Shown here: positions 1 through 6,880 of the stretch, piece by piece | Layout of the letters: each line of letters starts with the position of its first letter | Numbering within the stretch: position 1 is the first letter of the stretch | DNA from: Acidobacteriota bacterium | Lineage (GTDB): Bacteria; Acidobacteriota; Vicinamibacteria; Vicinamibacterales; SCN-69-37 | Assembly (NCBI GenBank): GCA_016716905.1 | Contig: JADJUS010000004.1 | Span: forward strand, 1,426,001-1,490,000 | Length of the DNA: 64,000 bases | Direction of reading: 5' to 3' | Translations under genes and position numbers: made by a program | Notes under the pieces: generated by a model | Seen by the model: only the letters and a program-made list of their open reading frames with translations | Told to the model about the DNA's origin: nothing | Databases searched by the model: none

Positions 1-791
1 TGCTGAGTGAATCACTGCTCATCAACTCGAACGGCAAACGAGTGATCAGCAAGATTTCGCCCAGCATCATGTACAACACGATCAACGAGCCGATCTTCCC
101 GAGCAGCGGCACCAAGTACACGGCGGCGTTTGACATCGCGGGTCTGGGCGGCGACACGTCGTTCCTCCGCGGACGACTTGAGGGCACCTGGTATCTGCCG
201 GTCACGCCCCGGACGTCGTTCGGGTTCCGCTTGCAGGGTGAATACGTCAGGCCGTACGGCGACACCACGACCCTGCCCATTTTCGAAAAGCTTGTGCTCG
301 GCGGCGAGTACAGCATTCGCGGGTTCGACCTGCGCAGCGTCGGCACGCGTGACGAGCGCTCGGGCCTGGTGCTGGGCGGCAACAAGACGCTGCTGTTCAA
401 CGGCGAATACATGATTCGCGTCGGCGGCCCTGTGCGCCTCGTGTTCTTCTATGACGCCGGTCAGGTGCGCGACATCGGCGAGCGGTTTGTGTGGAAGGAA
501 ACCGTGTTCGAGACCGTGGCGGCCACGCCGCCCCTGCTGGCAGACCCTGGACAGGAAGTGGAACTGACGCCGGAAGGTTATGTGGCGCCCACGCCCACGC
601 TTCGGGAGATCGGCAAGAGCTACGCGTTCAAGACGTCGATGGGCAGCGAAATCCGCTTCTTCATGCCGGTGCTCAACGTACCGTTCCGGCTGATCTTTGC
701 GTACAACCCGCAGCGTGGCCGGGTGTTCAACAACAACCTGCGGCCGCAGCCGAAGTTCACGTTCCGGTTTGCTGTGGGAACGACGTTCTGA
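1..791 (+). CDS. bamA: Outer membrane protein assembly factor BamA, C-terminal part (5' end outside window)
   Basis: The frame is open from base 3 at the window edge and gives about 262 residues. This is the end of an Omp85 beta-barrel that inserts proteins into the outer membrane. A GGEYSIRGFDLRSVG segment matches the conserved (V/I)RGF motif of the barrel lid loop, and the protein ends in Phe, as outer-membrane barrels do. The POTRA domains lie outside the window. Skp and lipid A genes follow, as in the enterobacterial bamA-skp-lpx cluster, which favours BamA over the related TamA. The gene faces a small lipoprotein gene across a strong palindrome. Confidence 0.9.
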   Translation, partial: LSESLLINSNGKRVISKISPSIMYNTINEPIFPSSGTKYTAAFDIAGLGGDTSFLRGRLEGTWYLPVTPRTSFGFRLQGEYVRPYGDTTTLPIFEKLVLGGEYSIRGFDLRSVGTRDERSGLVLGGNKTLLFNGEYMIRVGGPVRLVFFYDAGQVRDIGERFVWKETVFETVAATPPLLADPGQEVELTPEGYVAPTPTLREIGKSYAFKTSMGSEIRFFMPVLNVPFRLIFAYNPQRGRVFNNNLRPQPKFTFRFAVGTTF

Positions 792-800
792 GGAAAGAAA

Positions 801-848
801 AGGACCTCTGAGGTTCAACCTCAGAGGTCCTGGTTACCTCAGAGGTCT
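801..848. repeat. Palindrome with CCTCTGAGG core between convergent genes
   Basis: Arms 801-815 and 817-831 are a perfect 15-base inverted repeat around a single base (arm AGGACCTCTGAGGTT). A third half copy, ACCTCAGAGGTC, follows at 836-847. It sits between the stops of bamA and the opposing lipoprotein gene, so it could act as a bidirectional terminator, although there is no clear U-tract. The CCTCTGAGG core is shared with the elements at 9851-9956 and 44731-44845. Confidence 0.8.
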
Positions 849-855
849 TGGACGC

Positions 856-1308
856 CTAGAAATGAACGACCGAGACCGTGAACTTCACGGGGGTGGTGAC
901 GCCGCCGACGTCGTAGACGCGCAGGCACAAACGGCCAGGGCCGCCCACCGTGCCGGTCAGGGTGGCAAATTCGAAGGCGCTGTCGTTTGAGATGACCGTC
1001 TGGCACCCAAGGCCGTTCCAGGTGCCCATTGCGAATCCGATGGGCTCAATCACGGGCACCAGGGCGGCCATCGTGGCGGTGGCCGTGCCGGCCGCCAGGG
1101 CCTCGAACGGGAAGGTCACGGCGCCGTTTTGGGCGAGCGTGCCGGTAAATGTCTCGGTAAATGACACCGGATCTTCCGTGGTGTCAGTCGGGGCCACCGG
1201 TCCGGCGTCGTCACAGGCCGCCGCAGTGGCTGCGAGCGTCAGAATAGCGAGGCTTCGGGCCAGGAAAGTTCGGGTCAGGAAAGGGCGTCTGAGCACAGCG
1301 GGGCGCAT
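856..1308 (-). CDS. Small putative lipoprotein, function unknown
   Basis: 150 residues. A basic N-terminus is followed by a hydrophobic stretch and the lipobox-like LAATAAAC, so Cys is probably lipidated after signal peptidase II cleavage. The mature part is rich in Thr, Ala, Gly and Val, with two later cysteines that could form a disulfide. I recognise no family. The ATG at 1308 is chosen because it starts the signal peptide; the frame is open further upstream but that part looks non-coding. A TAAACT hexamer lies 7 bases before the ATG. The gene is convergent with bamA and divergent from skp. Confidence 0.6.
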   Translation of the reverse strand: MRPAVLRRPFLTRTFLARSLAILTLAATAAACDDAGPVAPTDTTEDPVSFTETFTGTLAQNGAVTFPFEALAAGTATATMAALVPVIEPIGFAMGTWNGLGCQTVISNDSAFEFATLTGTVGGPGRLCLRVYDVGGVTTPVKFTVSVVHF

Positions 1309-1315
1309 GGCGTCT

Positions 1316-1321
1316 AGTTTA
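1316..1321 (-). promoter_or_regulatory. Candidate -10 box (TAAACT) for the lipoprotein gene
   Basis: On the minus strand TAAACT ends 7 bases before the ATG at 1308, with no Shine-Dalgarno sequence between, which would give a leaderless mRNA. No good -35 box is seen. Confidence 0.35.
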
Positions 1322-1378
1322 CTCGGACTGGCCTCAGCGGCACGTTCTACGTTATCGTTTCTTTTGGAAAGGTGTAGG

Positions 1379-1384
1379 TATAGA
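1379..1384 (+). promoter_or_regulatory. Candidate -10 box (TATAGA) for skp
   Basis: TATAGA lies 6 bases before the skp ATG at 1391 without a ribosome binding site, another possible leaderless arrangement. The -35 region is weak. Confidence 0.3.
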
Positions 1385-1390
1385 CCACTC

Positions 1391-2032
1391 ATGAGTAGAC
1401 AGACGATCACTATGGCCATCTTGGCCGTTTTTGTGGCGGGCAACGCCCTGGCCCAGACAGCCCCTCCCGTACAGAATCCGCCGGTACAGAACCCGCCGGC
1501 GACAACGGCCAAACCACCGGCTCAGGCGGTTCCGGCGCCCCCCGCGGCTCCGGTGCAGCCGCCGTTCCCGGTTGAATCCAAGATCGGCTTCGTGGACCTT
1601 CAGTCGGTCGTCGCCCAATCGATTCTGGGCAAGGCCGGCTCCCAGCAGTACGAGGCACTTGGCAAGAAGCTGGAAGGCGAACTGACCGGGCTTCAGACCA
1701 AGTTGAAGGATGCCCAGACCCGGCAGCAGACGCAGGCCAACCTCCTGAGCGAAGTGGCCGCTGCCAACCTGGCGAAGGACATCGATCGGCTCACCCGTGA
1801 GCTGACGTTCAAGCAGCAGGAAGCCCAGTCCGAACTGCAGACGCTGCAGCAGGACCTGCTGGGTGATTTCGAGAAGAAGGTCATGCCGATTCTCGAGAGC
1901 CTTGCCAAGGAGCGCAACCTCCACATCGTGTTCAACGTGGAAAACAGCGGCGCGGTCTACGTGTTCCCGGGACTCAACCTCTCGCCGGAACTCGTCAAGC
2001 GCGTCGACGCGCAGTACTCGGCGAAGAAATAA
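1391..2032 (+). CDS. skp: Skp/OmpH-family periplasmic chaperone
   Basis: 213 residues. A Sec signal peptide (MSRQTITMAILAVFVAGNALA) is followed by a Pro-rich segment at about residues 23-57. An OmpH-type domain follows, starting IGFVDLQSVV, with a long Gln/Lys-rich coiled coil at about 85-155 and a C-terminal strand region (LHIVFNVENSGAVYVFPG). Skp holds unfolded outer-membrane proteins for BamA, and its place between bamA and the lipid A genes is the classical one. The Pro-rich linker after the signal peptide is longer than in E. coli Skp (about 161 residues). The ATG at 1391 is chosen because it begins the signal peptide; the frame is open far upstream. Confidence 0.85.
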   Translation: MSRQTITMAILAVFVAGNALAQTAPPVQNPPVQNPPATTAKPPAQAVPAPPAAPVQPPFPVESKIGFVDLQSVVAQSILGKAGSQQYEALGKKLEGELTGLQTKLKDAQTRQQTQANLLSEVAAANLAKDIDRLTRELTFKQQEAQSELQTLQQDLLGDFEKKVMPILESLAKERNLHIVFNVENSGAVYVFPGLNLSPELVKRVDAQYSAKK

Positions 2033-2050
2033 GGCCCTCAGTCCTATGGG

Positions 2051-2081
2051 TCGGGTAGTCGGGCGCCGCCCGATTACCCGA
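2051..2081. repeat. Intergenic hairpin between skp and fabZ-lpxA
   Basis: Arms TCGGGTAGTCGGGC (2051-2064) and GCCCGATTACCCGA (2068-2081) pair over 14 bases with one G-U and a 3-base loop. No U-tract follows. The sequence has a roughly 7-base repeat feel (TCGGGTA/TCGGGCG) like other gaps in this window. Confidence 0.6.
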
Positions 2082-2106
2082 TTCGATTCCAGGTTCAAGA
2101 TTGCCG

Positions 2107-3357
2107 ATGTTTGCCTCCGTCCTAGACCGCCTGTCCTATCGCTATCCTTCAGTGCTGGTTGACGGCGTTCTGTCGCACGAACCTGGCGTGCGGATGGTGG
2201 CCGTCAAAAACGTCACCGTCAACGAAGAATTTTTCCAGGGACATTTCCCAGGCACACCTTTGATGCCGGGCGTGCTGCTCATTGAGTCGCTCGCTCAGGT
2301 CGCCACGCTACTGCTGGCCGACACCCTGCCGGGCCGCGGTGACCGCGTCGCGCTTCGCAGCGTAGACGATGTGAAATTTCGCAAGCAGGTGGTGCCGGGA
2401 GACCGGCTCGAACTGGATGTGAAGCTTGGCGCGCGGCGAGGGCCATTGGTGCGGGCTGAAGCCATTGCCACGAACAAGGGCCAGGTGGTGGCTGAAGCCC
2501 GGCTCCTGCTGGTGGTGGAGCCGGAGGTGGTGGTGCCGGAAGCCGACATCCACCCGACGGCCGTCATTCATCCTGGCGCCGTCATCGGCGAAGGCACGGT
2601 GGTCGGGCCCTACGCCATCATCGGCCCACGCGTGACCGTGGGCAATCACTGCCGCATTGGCGCCTCGACCGTGATCGACGGATGGACAGATATTGGCGAC
2701 CATACCGAAATCTTTCCCCTCGCCTCGATTGGCCTCGCGCCCCAGGACCTCAAGTTCAAGGGCGAACCCACGCGACTCACGATTGGCACCAACAACGTCT
2801 TCCGTGAGTTCGTCACCATTCACCGGGGCACGGCTGGTGGCGGCGGCGTGACGACGATTGGCGACCACAACCTGTTCATGGCGTACGCCCACGTCGCGCA
2901 CGACTGCCATGTCGGCAACCACACCATCTTCGGCAATGGCGCCACGCTGGGCGGTCACGTGACGGTTGATGACTGGGTGACGATCAGTGCCTTCTCGGGC
3001 GTGCACCAGTTCTGCCGCATCGGCAAGTTTGCGTTCATCGGCGGTTACACCGTGGTCACGCGCAACGCGCTGCCGTATGCCAAGACGGTGGGCAACCGCG
3101 CCCGCATCTATGGCCTGAACTCGATTGGCCTGGAACGCCGGGGCTTCTCGCGCGAACTGATCGGCAAGCTGCGCCGCGCGTATCGGCACCTCATCCAGCA
3201 CAACACCAGCCGCGCCATCGAGTTGATCGAGGGCGACCCCACGCTGGCCGCTCCCGAAGTGGCGTTCCTGGTGGAGTTCATCCGGCACGCCGGGTCGCGT
3301 GGTGTCATTCTCAGGCGGCCCTCCCGCAGGGCTGGCGACGAGACCGGCGGGGAGTAA
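2107..3357 (+). CDS. Fused FabZ (3-hydroxyacyl-ACP dehydratase) - LpxA (UDP-GlcNAc acyltransferase)
   Basis: 416 residues from ATG 2107 (a TTG lies two codons upstream). Residues about 1-138 are a FabZ hot-dog domain with the active-site segment GHFPGTPLMPGVLLIE (His46, Glu60). Residues about 145-400 are an LpxA left-handed beta helix of hexapeptide repeats, with HVAHDCHVGN around the expected catalytic His265 and the family C-terminal segment LERRGFSRELI. FabZ dehydrates 3-hydroxyacyl-ACP; LpxA transfers 3-hydroxyacyl from ACP to UDP-GlcNAc. The two therefore compete for the same substrate at the fatty-acid/lipid A branch point. In E. coli they are separate adjacent genes. There is no frameshift or stop at the junction (near residue 139), so this is a true fusion. 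lpxD is not in the window. Confidence 0.92.
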   Translation: MFASVLDRLSYRYPSVLVDGVLSHEPGVRMVAVKNVTVNEEFFQGHFPGTPLMPGVLLIESLAQVATLLLADTLPGRGDRVALRSVDDVKFRKQVVPGDRLELDVKLGARRGPLVRAEAIATNKGQVVAEARLLLVVEPEVVVPEADIHPTAVIHPGAVIGEGTVVGPYAIIGPRVTVGNHCRIGASTVIDGWTDIGDHTEIFPLASIGLAPQDLKFKGEPTRLTIGTNNVFREFVTIHRGTAGGGGVTTIGDHNLFMAYAHVAHDCHVGNHTIFGNGATLGGHVTVDDWVTISAFSGVHQFCRIGKFAFIGGYTVVTRNALPYAKTVGNRARIYGLNSIGLERRGFSRELIGKLRRAYRHLIQHNTSRAIELIEGDPTLAAPEVAFLVEFIRHAGSRGVILRRPSRRAGDETGGE

Positions 3358-3369
3358 GATCTCCACCAG

Positions 3370-4197
3370 ATGCCGCTGGGCCTGATCGCCGGGAACGGAA
3401 CGTTTCCTTTTTTGATTCTCAGAGCCGCCCGCCAACTGGGCCACGAGGTCGTGGTGGTGGCGGTGGAGGGCGAGGCCTTTCCGGCGCTTGAAGACCTGGG
3501 CAAAGAGCTGGGCGGCGTGCAGCATTCGTGGGTGGCGCTCGGCCATCTCGGCACCTGCATCAAGACGCTGCAGCATGCCGGCGTGACCAAAGCCATCATG
3601 GCCGGCCAGGTCAAACACACGAAGCTGTTTGGCGGTGTGTTGCCGGACCTGACCATGCTGTCGGTCCTGGCGCGGCTCAAGTCGAAGAACACCGACGCGC
3701 TGATTGCCGCCATCGCCGATGTGCTGCTCAAACACGGCATCACCTTGATGGACTCCACAGAGCTGCTGGCAGGCTTGCTCGCGTCACCCGGTGTGCTCAC
3801 GACCGCGCAGCCGACAGAATCCATGCAGGCGGACTTCACGTTTGGCTACGCGGTGGCCGACGCCGTGGCCGGCCTCGACGTCGGCCAAACCATCGTCGTC
3901 AAAGACCGCGCGGTGGTGGCGGTTGAAGCGATGGAAGGGACCGATGCCGCGATCGAACGAGCAGGGGCGTTGGCGGGCCCAGGCACGCGCGTGGTGAAGG
4001 TGGCCAAGCCGAAACAGGACATGCGCTTCGACGTGCCGGTCGTCGGTGTGGCCACCATTCGTGCCATGCAGGCCGCCGGCGCCGACGCGTTGTCCATTGA
4101 TGCCGGCCGGACACTGGTGCTTGATGGCGCGGCGTTTCTTTCGGCCGCAAACGAGGCCGGCGTGGTGGTGGTGGGCCGGCCGCAGGGGACCAAATGA
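3370..4197 (+). CDS. lpxI: UDP-2,3-diacylglucosamine pyrophosphatase LpxI
   Basis: 275 residues, full length for the DUF1009/LpxI family, which replaces LpxH in many non-enteric Gram-negatives. It opens with LGLIAGNGTFPFLILRAAR and carries the family segments MAGQVKHTKLF, LKSKNTDALI, FTFGYAVADAVAGLDVGQ, AVEAMEGTDAAI and the C-terminal DMRFDVPVVG. It hydrolyses UDP-2,3-diacyl-GlcN to lipid X and UMP on the cytoplasmic side. It starts 12 bases after fabZ-lpxA and overlaps the next gene by 4 bases, so it is in one operon. Confidence 0.93.
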   Translation: MPLGLIAGNGTFPFLILRAARQLGHEVVVVAVEGEAFPALEDLGKELGGVQHSWVALGHLGTCIKTLQHAGVTKAIMAGQVKHTKLFGGVLPDLTMLSVLARLKSKNTDALIAAIADVLLKHGITLMDSTELLAGLLASPGVLTTAQPTESMQADFTFGYAVADAVAGLDVGQTIVVKDRAVVAVEAMEGTDAAIERAGALAGPGTRVVKVAKPKQDMRFDVPVVGVATIRAMQAAGADALSIDAGRTLVLDGAAFLSAANEAGVVVVGRPQGTK

Positions 4198-5171
4198 GCG
4201 CGGATGTGCGAATCGGGGTTGTGGGTGTGGGGCACCTTGGGCGTCACCACGCGCGTCTGCTGGCAGCGGCCTCCGGCGCGCGCCTGATGGGCGTGGCCGA
4301 TGTGTCGGCGGAGCGGCGTGCCGCGGCGGCGTCCGCACAAGGCGTGGAGACGTTTGCCGACTATCGCGAGCTCATCGGCCGCGTTGACGCCGTCAGCATC
4401 GCGGTGCCGACCGTTGATCACTTTCGCGTGGCCCGCGATTTTCTCGAGGCGGGCGTTCACGTGCTCGTCGAGAAACCGATGACGGCTACGCTTGCCGAGG
4501 CCGAGGAGTTGATCGCGCTTGCGGACCGCGTTGGGCGTCGGCTGGCCGTCGGTCATACCGAGCGGTTCAACCCAGCCGTGGCTGCGGCAATTCCTCTGAT
4601 CTCGGCGCCGCGGTTTATTGAGGTGCATCGGCTGAGCGGTTTTCCCGACCGCAGTCTCGACATCGACGTGGTCTTCGACGTGATGATTCACGACCTCGAT
4701 ATCGTGCTGGCGATCGACCACACCGAAGTCATCGCCGTTGAGGCCGTGGGTGTGCCGGTGCTTTCACACAAGGTGGACATTGCGAACGCGCGTCTGAAGT
4801 TCGCCTCGGGATGCACCGTGAACCTGACGGCGAGTCGCATCAGTCGCGACCGCGTGCGCAAGGTGCGCTTCTTCCAGCCGGACTTGTATGTGTCGGTGGA
4901 CTACGGCGAGCAGGAGCTTGAAGCGTATCGCGTGATCCCGCGGCCGGGTGACCGACCGGCCATTGAAGGCGGCGCGGTGCCGGTGGAAAAAGGCGAGCCC
5001 CTCGGGAGAGAATTGCAGGATTTTGTGGATGCCATACGGGAAGATCGGGCGCCTCGCGTGACCGGCCAGGACGGCTATCGCGCGCTGGTGCTGGCCACGC
5101 GCGTGGCGGCAGCTATCGACGCGAATGACGCGAACGAAAAGGAGACCGGCACTCGCGTGTCGGGGTTGTGA
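4194..5171 (+). CDS. Gfo/Idh/MocA-family NAD(P)-dependent oxidoreductase
   Basis: 325 residues. An N-terminal Rossmann fold (GVVGVGHLGRHHARLL) is followed by the family LVEKPM (the EKP Lys) and a C-terminal alpha/beta domain with FDVMIHDLDIV. Family members oxidise or reduce sugar hydroxyl groups. It overlaps lpxI by 4 bases, which suggests a sugar nucleotide role in lipid A or surface glycans. One known member, GnnA, oxidises UDP-GlcNAc at C3 for amide-linked lipid A, but the partner aminotransferase GnnB is not seen here. Substrate unknown. It overlaps the start of the next gene (TGA/GTG). Confidence 0.8.
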   Translation: MSADVRIGVVGVGHLGRHHARLLAAASGARLMGVADVSAERRAAAASAQGVETFADYRELIGRVDAVSIAVPTVDHFRVARDFLEAGVHVLVEKPMTATLAEAEELIALADRVGRRLAVGHTERFNPAVAAAIPLISAPRFIEVHRLSGFPDRSLDIDVVFDVMIHDLDIVLAIDHTEVIAVEAVGVPVLSHKVDIANARLKFASGCTVNLTASRISRDRVRKVRFFQPDLYVSVDYGEQELEAYRVIPRPGDRPAIEGGAVPVEKGEPLGRELQDFVDAIREDRAPRVTGQDGYRALVLATRVAAAIDANDANEKETGTRVSGL

Positions 5172-6055
5172 GTATGTTGCAGGATCTGGAATCCAAAGCC
5201 TCGTCAGGTGAGTCGTTTTCCCACGAGGAGGCCGAGCGCGTGCTGGCCTGCGCCGACCTCGTCAGTGTTGGCACGCTTGGCGAGCTCGCACGCCGGGCCC
5301 GCCACGGTGAAGTTGTCACCTACGGCCACGTACTTGTGGTGGACGGTGACGCGGTGCCATCGGAACTGGGGGACGCGCGCGAGGTGCGGATCACCACGCG
5401 GCCCGAGTCGGTGGCGGCGGGTTGCGCGCTGGTGCGCGAGGTTGTGGCCGCTTCAGGCGATGTGCCAGTGACGGCATTCTCGGCCGCAGGCCTCCTGGAC
5501 CTCGTCGGTGGTGACCACCTGGCTCTGGCTGATGCCGCCCGTGAGTTGCGTGAAGCTGGCCTGATGGGTATCGCGTTTTTTCCAGTGGATCGATTTGACG
5601 AACCGGCCGAACTGGTGCGGGCCCTCCGGCATGGTGGGCTCGAAGTCACGCGCGCGACCGTGGATCACGCGAGCACCCTGGCGGCACGTCTGGTCTGCAT
5701 CGAACGGGTCGCTGCGCTTCAGCGTGAGGTAGGGGGGCTGCTCGCGTTCGCACCGTTACCGCGATTCGACGAGGTCGAAACGCCGTCCACCGGGTACGAC
5801 GATGTGCGGACGATTGCGGTGGCGCGACTGGTGTGCGGCGAGGTGCCGTCCATCCAGGTGGACTGGGTGATGTACGGACCCAAACTCGCGCAGGTGGCCA
5901 TTGCCTACGGCGCCAACGACATCGACAATGTGCCCGCGACCGATGCCCTGGGACTGGGTCATCGCAGGAGCCCGCGCACCGACATCGCGCGTCAAATCTC
6001 TGCGGCGTTCGCGACCCCGTCGGCCCGCAACAGCCGATTCGAACGGGTGTCGTGA
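5168..6055 (+). CDS. MqnE-like protein lacking the radical-SAM cysteines (pseudoenzyme?)
   Basis: 295 residues, shorter than MqnE (about 370-390). The C-terminal half clearly resembles aminofutalosine synthase MqnE: GGLLAFAPLPRF, DDVRTIAVARLVCGEVPSI, then WVMYGPKLAQVAIAYGANDI. The N-terminal helical region (LASK/SGESFSHEEAERVLACADL type) also fits. Where MqnE/MqnC carry NxNYTNVCxxxCxFCAFYR, this protein has VVTYGHVLVVDGDAVPSELG: no CxxxCxxC motif anywhere, so it cannot bind the usual [4Fe-4S]/SAM cluster. The frame is intact and overlaps its neighbours by a few bases on both sides, which suggests it is kept. It may be a scaffold, a regulatory subunit or a divergent enzyme. GTG 5168 or ATG 5174 could be the start. 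Confidence 0.75.
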   Translation: MSMLQDLESKASSGESFSHEEAERVLACADLVSVGTLGELARRARHGEVVTYGHVLVVDGDAVPSELGDAREVRITTRPESVAAGCALVREVVAASGDVPVTAFSAAGLLDLVGGDHLALADAARELREAGLMGIAFFPVDRFDEPAELVRALRHGGLEVTRATVDHASTLAARLVCIERVAALQREVGGLLAFAPLPRFDEVETPSTGYDDVRTIAVARLVCGEVPSIQVDWVMYGPKLAQVAIAYGANDIDNVPATDALGLGHRRSPRTDIARQISAAFATPSARNSRFERVS

Positions 6056-6880
6056 GTGTCGAAAATTCGTCTCGGCTCGGTCAACTATCTCAACTGCCGG
6101 CCGCTGGTGCATGGACTTGGCGGTGACGCCGATCCGCTGTTTTCGCTGCGTTTCGACCCGCCCGCCGAGTGCGCTTCGCTCCTGTCATCCGGAGAGATTG
6201 ACCTCGGGTTGATTCCGACAATCGCGTACGCCGATCGGCCCGGCGACCTGGTGGTGCCCGGTGTGTCGATCGCGTCCGAGGGCCCAGTGGCGTCGGTGGC
6301 TCTGTTCACACAGAAGCCCCTGTCCGAGATTCACACCATCGCGCTCGATACCAGTTCCCGCACTTCAGTGGCGTTGACGCGCATCCTGTGTGCGCGACGG
6401 TTCGGCATTGCGCCCACGTTCGTGCGCCACGCCCCGGATCTTGAATCCATGCTGGCCGGCCACGACGCAGCGTTGCTGATTGGCGACCCGGCGTTGTTTG
6501 TGGACCACCGCGCGCTTGGTGCCGAGAAGATCGATCTGGGCCAGGCGTGGACCGACATGACCGGGCTGCCGTTTGTGTGGGCGTTCTGGTCCGGGCGCGC
6601 CGATTGCCTTCCGCCGCACGCCGTCAGGCGCATGCAGGCGGCGAAAGAGGCGGGCGTGTTGGTGTCCGACGCCTTGGCCGATGCCTACATGGCGGACCGG
6701 CCGCAGTACCAGGCCATCGCGCGCCACTATCTGCGCGAACATATCCTCTTTGACCTGACGGACCGCATGCTCCAGGGACTGCAAACGTACTACCGTGAGG
6801 CCGCGGCCGTGGGCCTGATCGCGTCGCCTGTTGAGCCGCGGTTCTTCGCGTCGGCCGCGTTGGCCACAACGGATCGGTGA
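6056..6880 (+). CDS. mqnA: Chorismate dehydratase MqnA
   Basis: 274 residues, GTG start directly after the preceding TGA. It has the MqnA opening LGSVNYLNCRPLVHGL and the periplasmic-binding-protein-like fold segments (GEIDLGLIPTIAYAD, DTSSRTSVALTRILC, LIGDPALF, WTDMTGLPFVWAFW). It converts chorismate to 3-[(1-carboxyvinyl)oxy]benzoate, the first step of the futalosine menaquinone route. C-terminal residues 225-250 (HYLREHILFDLTDRMLQGL) fit the family. It sits between the MqnE-like gene and an MFS gene, overlapping the latter by 1-4 bases. Confidence 0.93.
   Translation: MSKIRLGSVNYLNCRPLVHGLGGDADPLFSLRFDPPAECASLLSSGEIDLGLIPTIAYADRPGDLVVPGVSIASEGPVASVALFTQKPLSEIHTIALDTSSRTSVALTRILCARRFGIAPTFVRHAPDLESMLAGHDAALLIGDPALFVDHRALGAEKIDLGQAWTDMTGLPFVWAFWSGRADCLPPHAVRRMQAAKEAGVLVSDALADAYMADRPQYQAIARHYLREHILFDLTDRMLQGLQTYYREAAAVGLIASPVEPRFFASAALATTDR

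Noticed and set aside
2308..3735. Long open frame on the minus strand opposite fabZ-lpxA and lpxI
   Set aside because: It lies fully antisense to two well-conserved enzymes and its composition is that of a shadow frame in GC-rich DNA.
5168..6055. Calling this gene an active MqnE
   Set aside because: The radical-SAM cysteine motif is absent from the whole protein.
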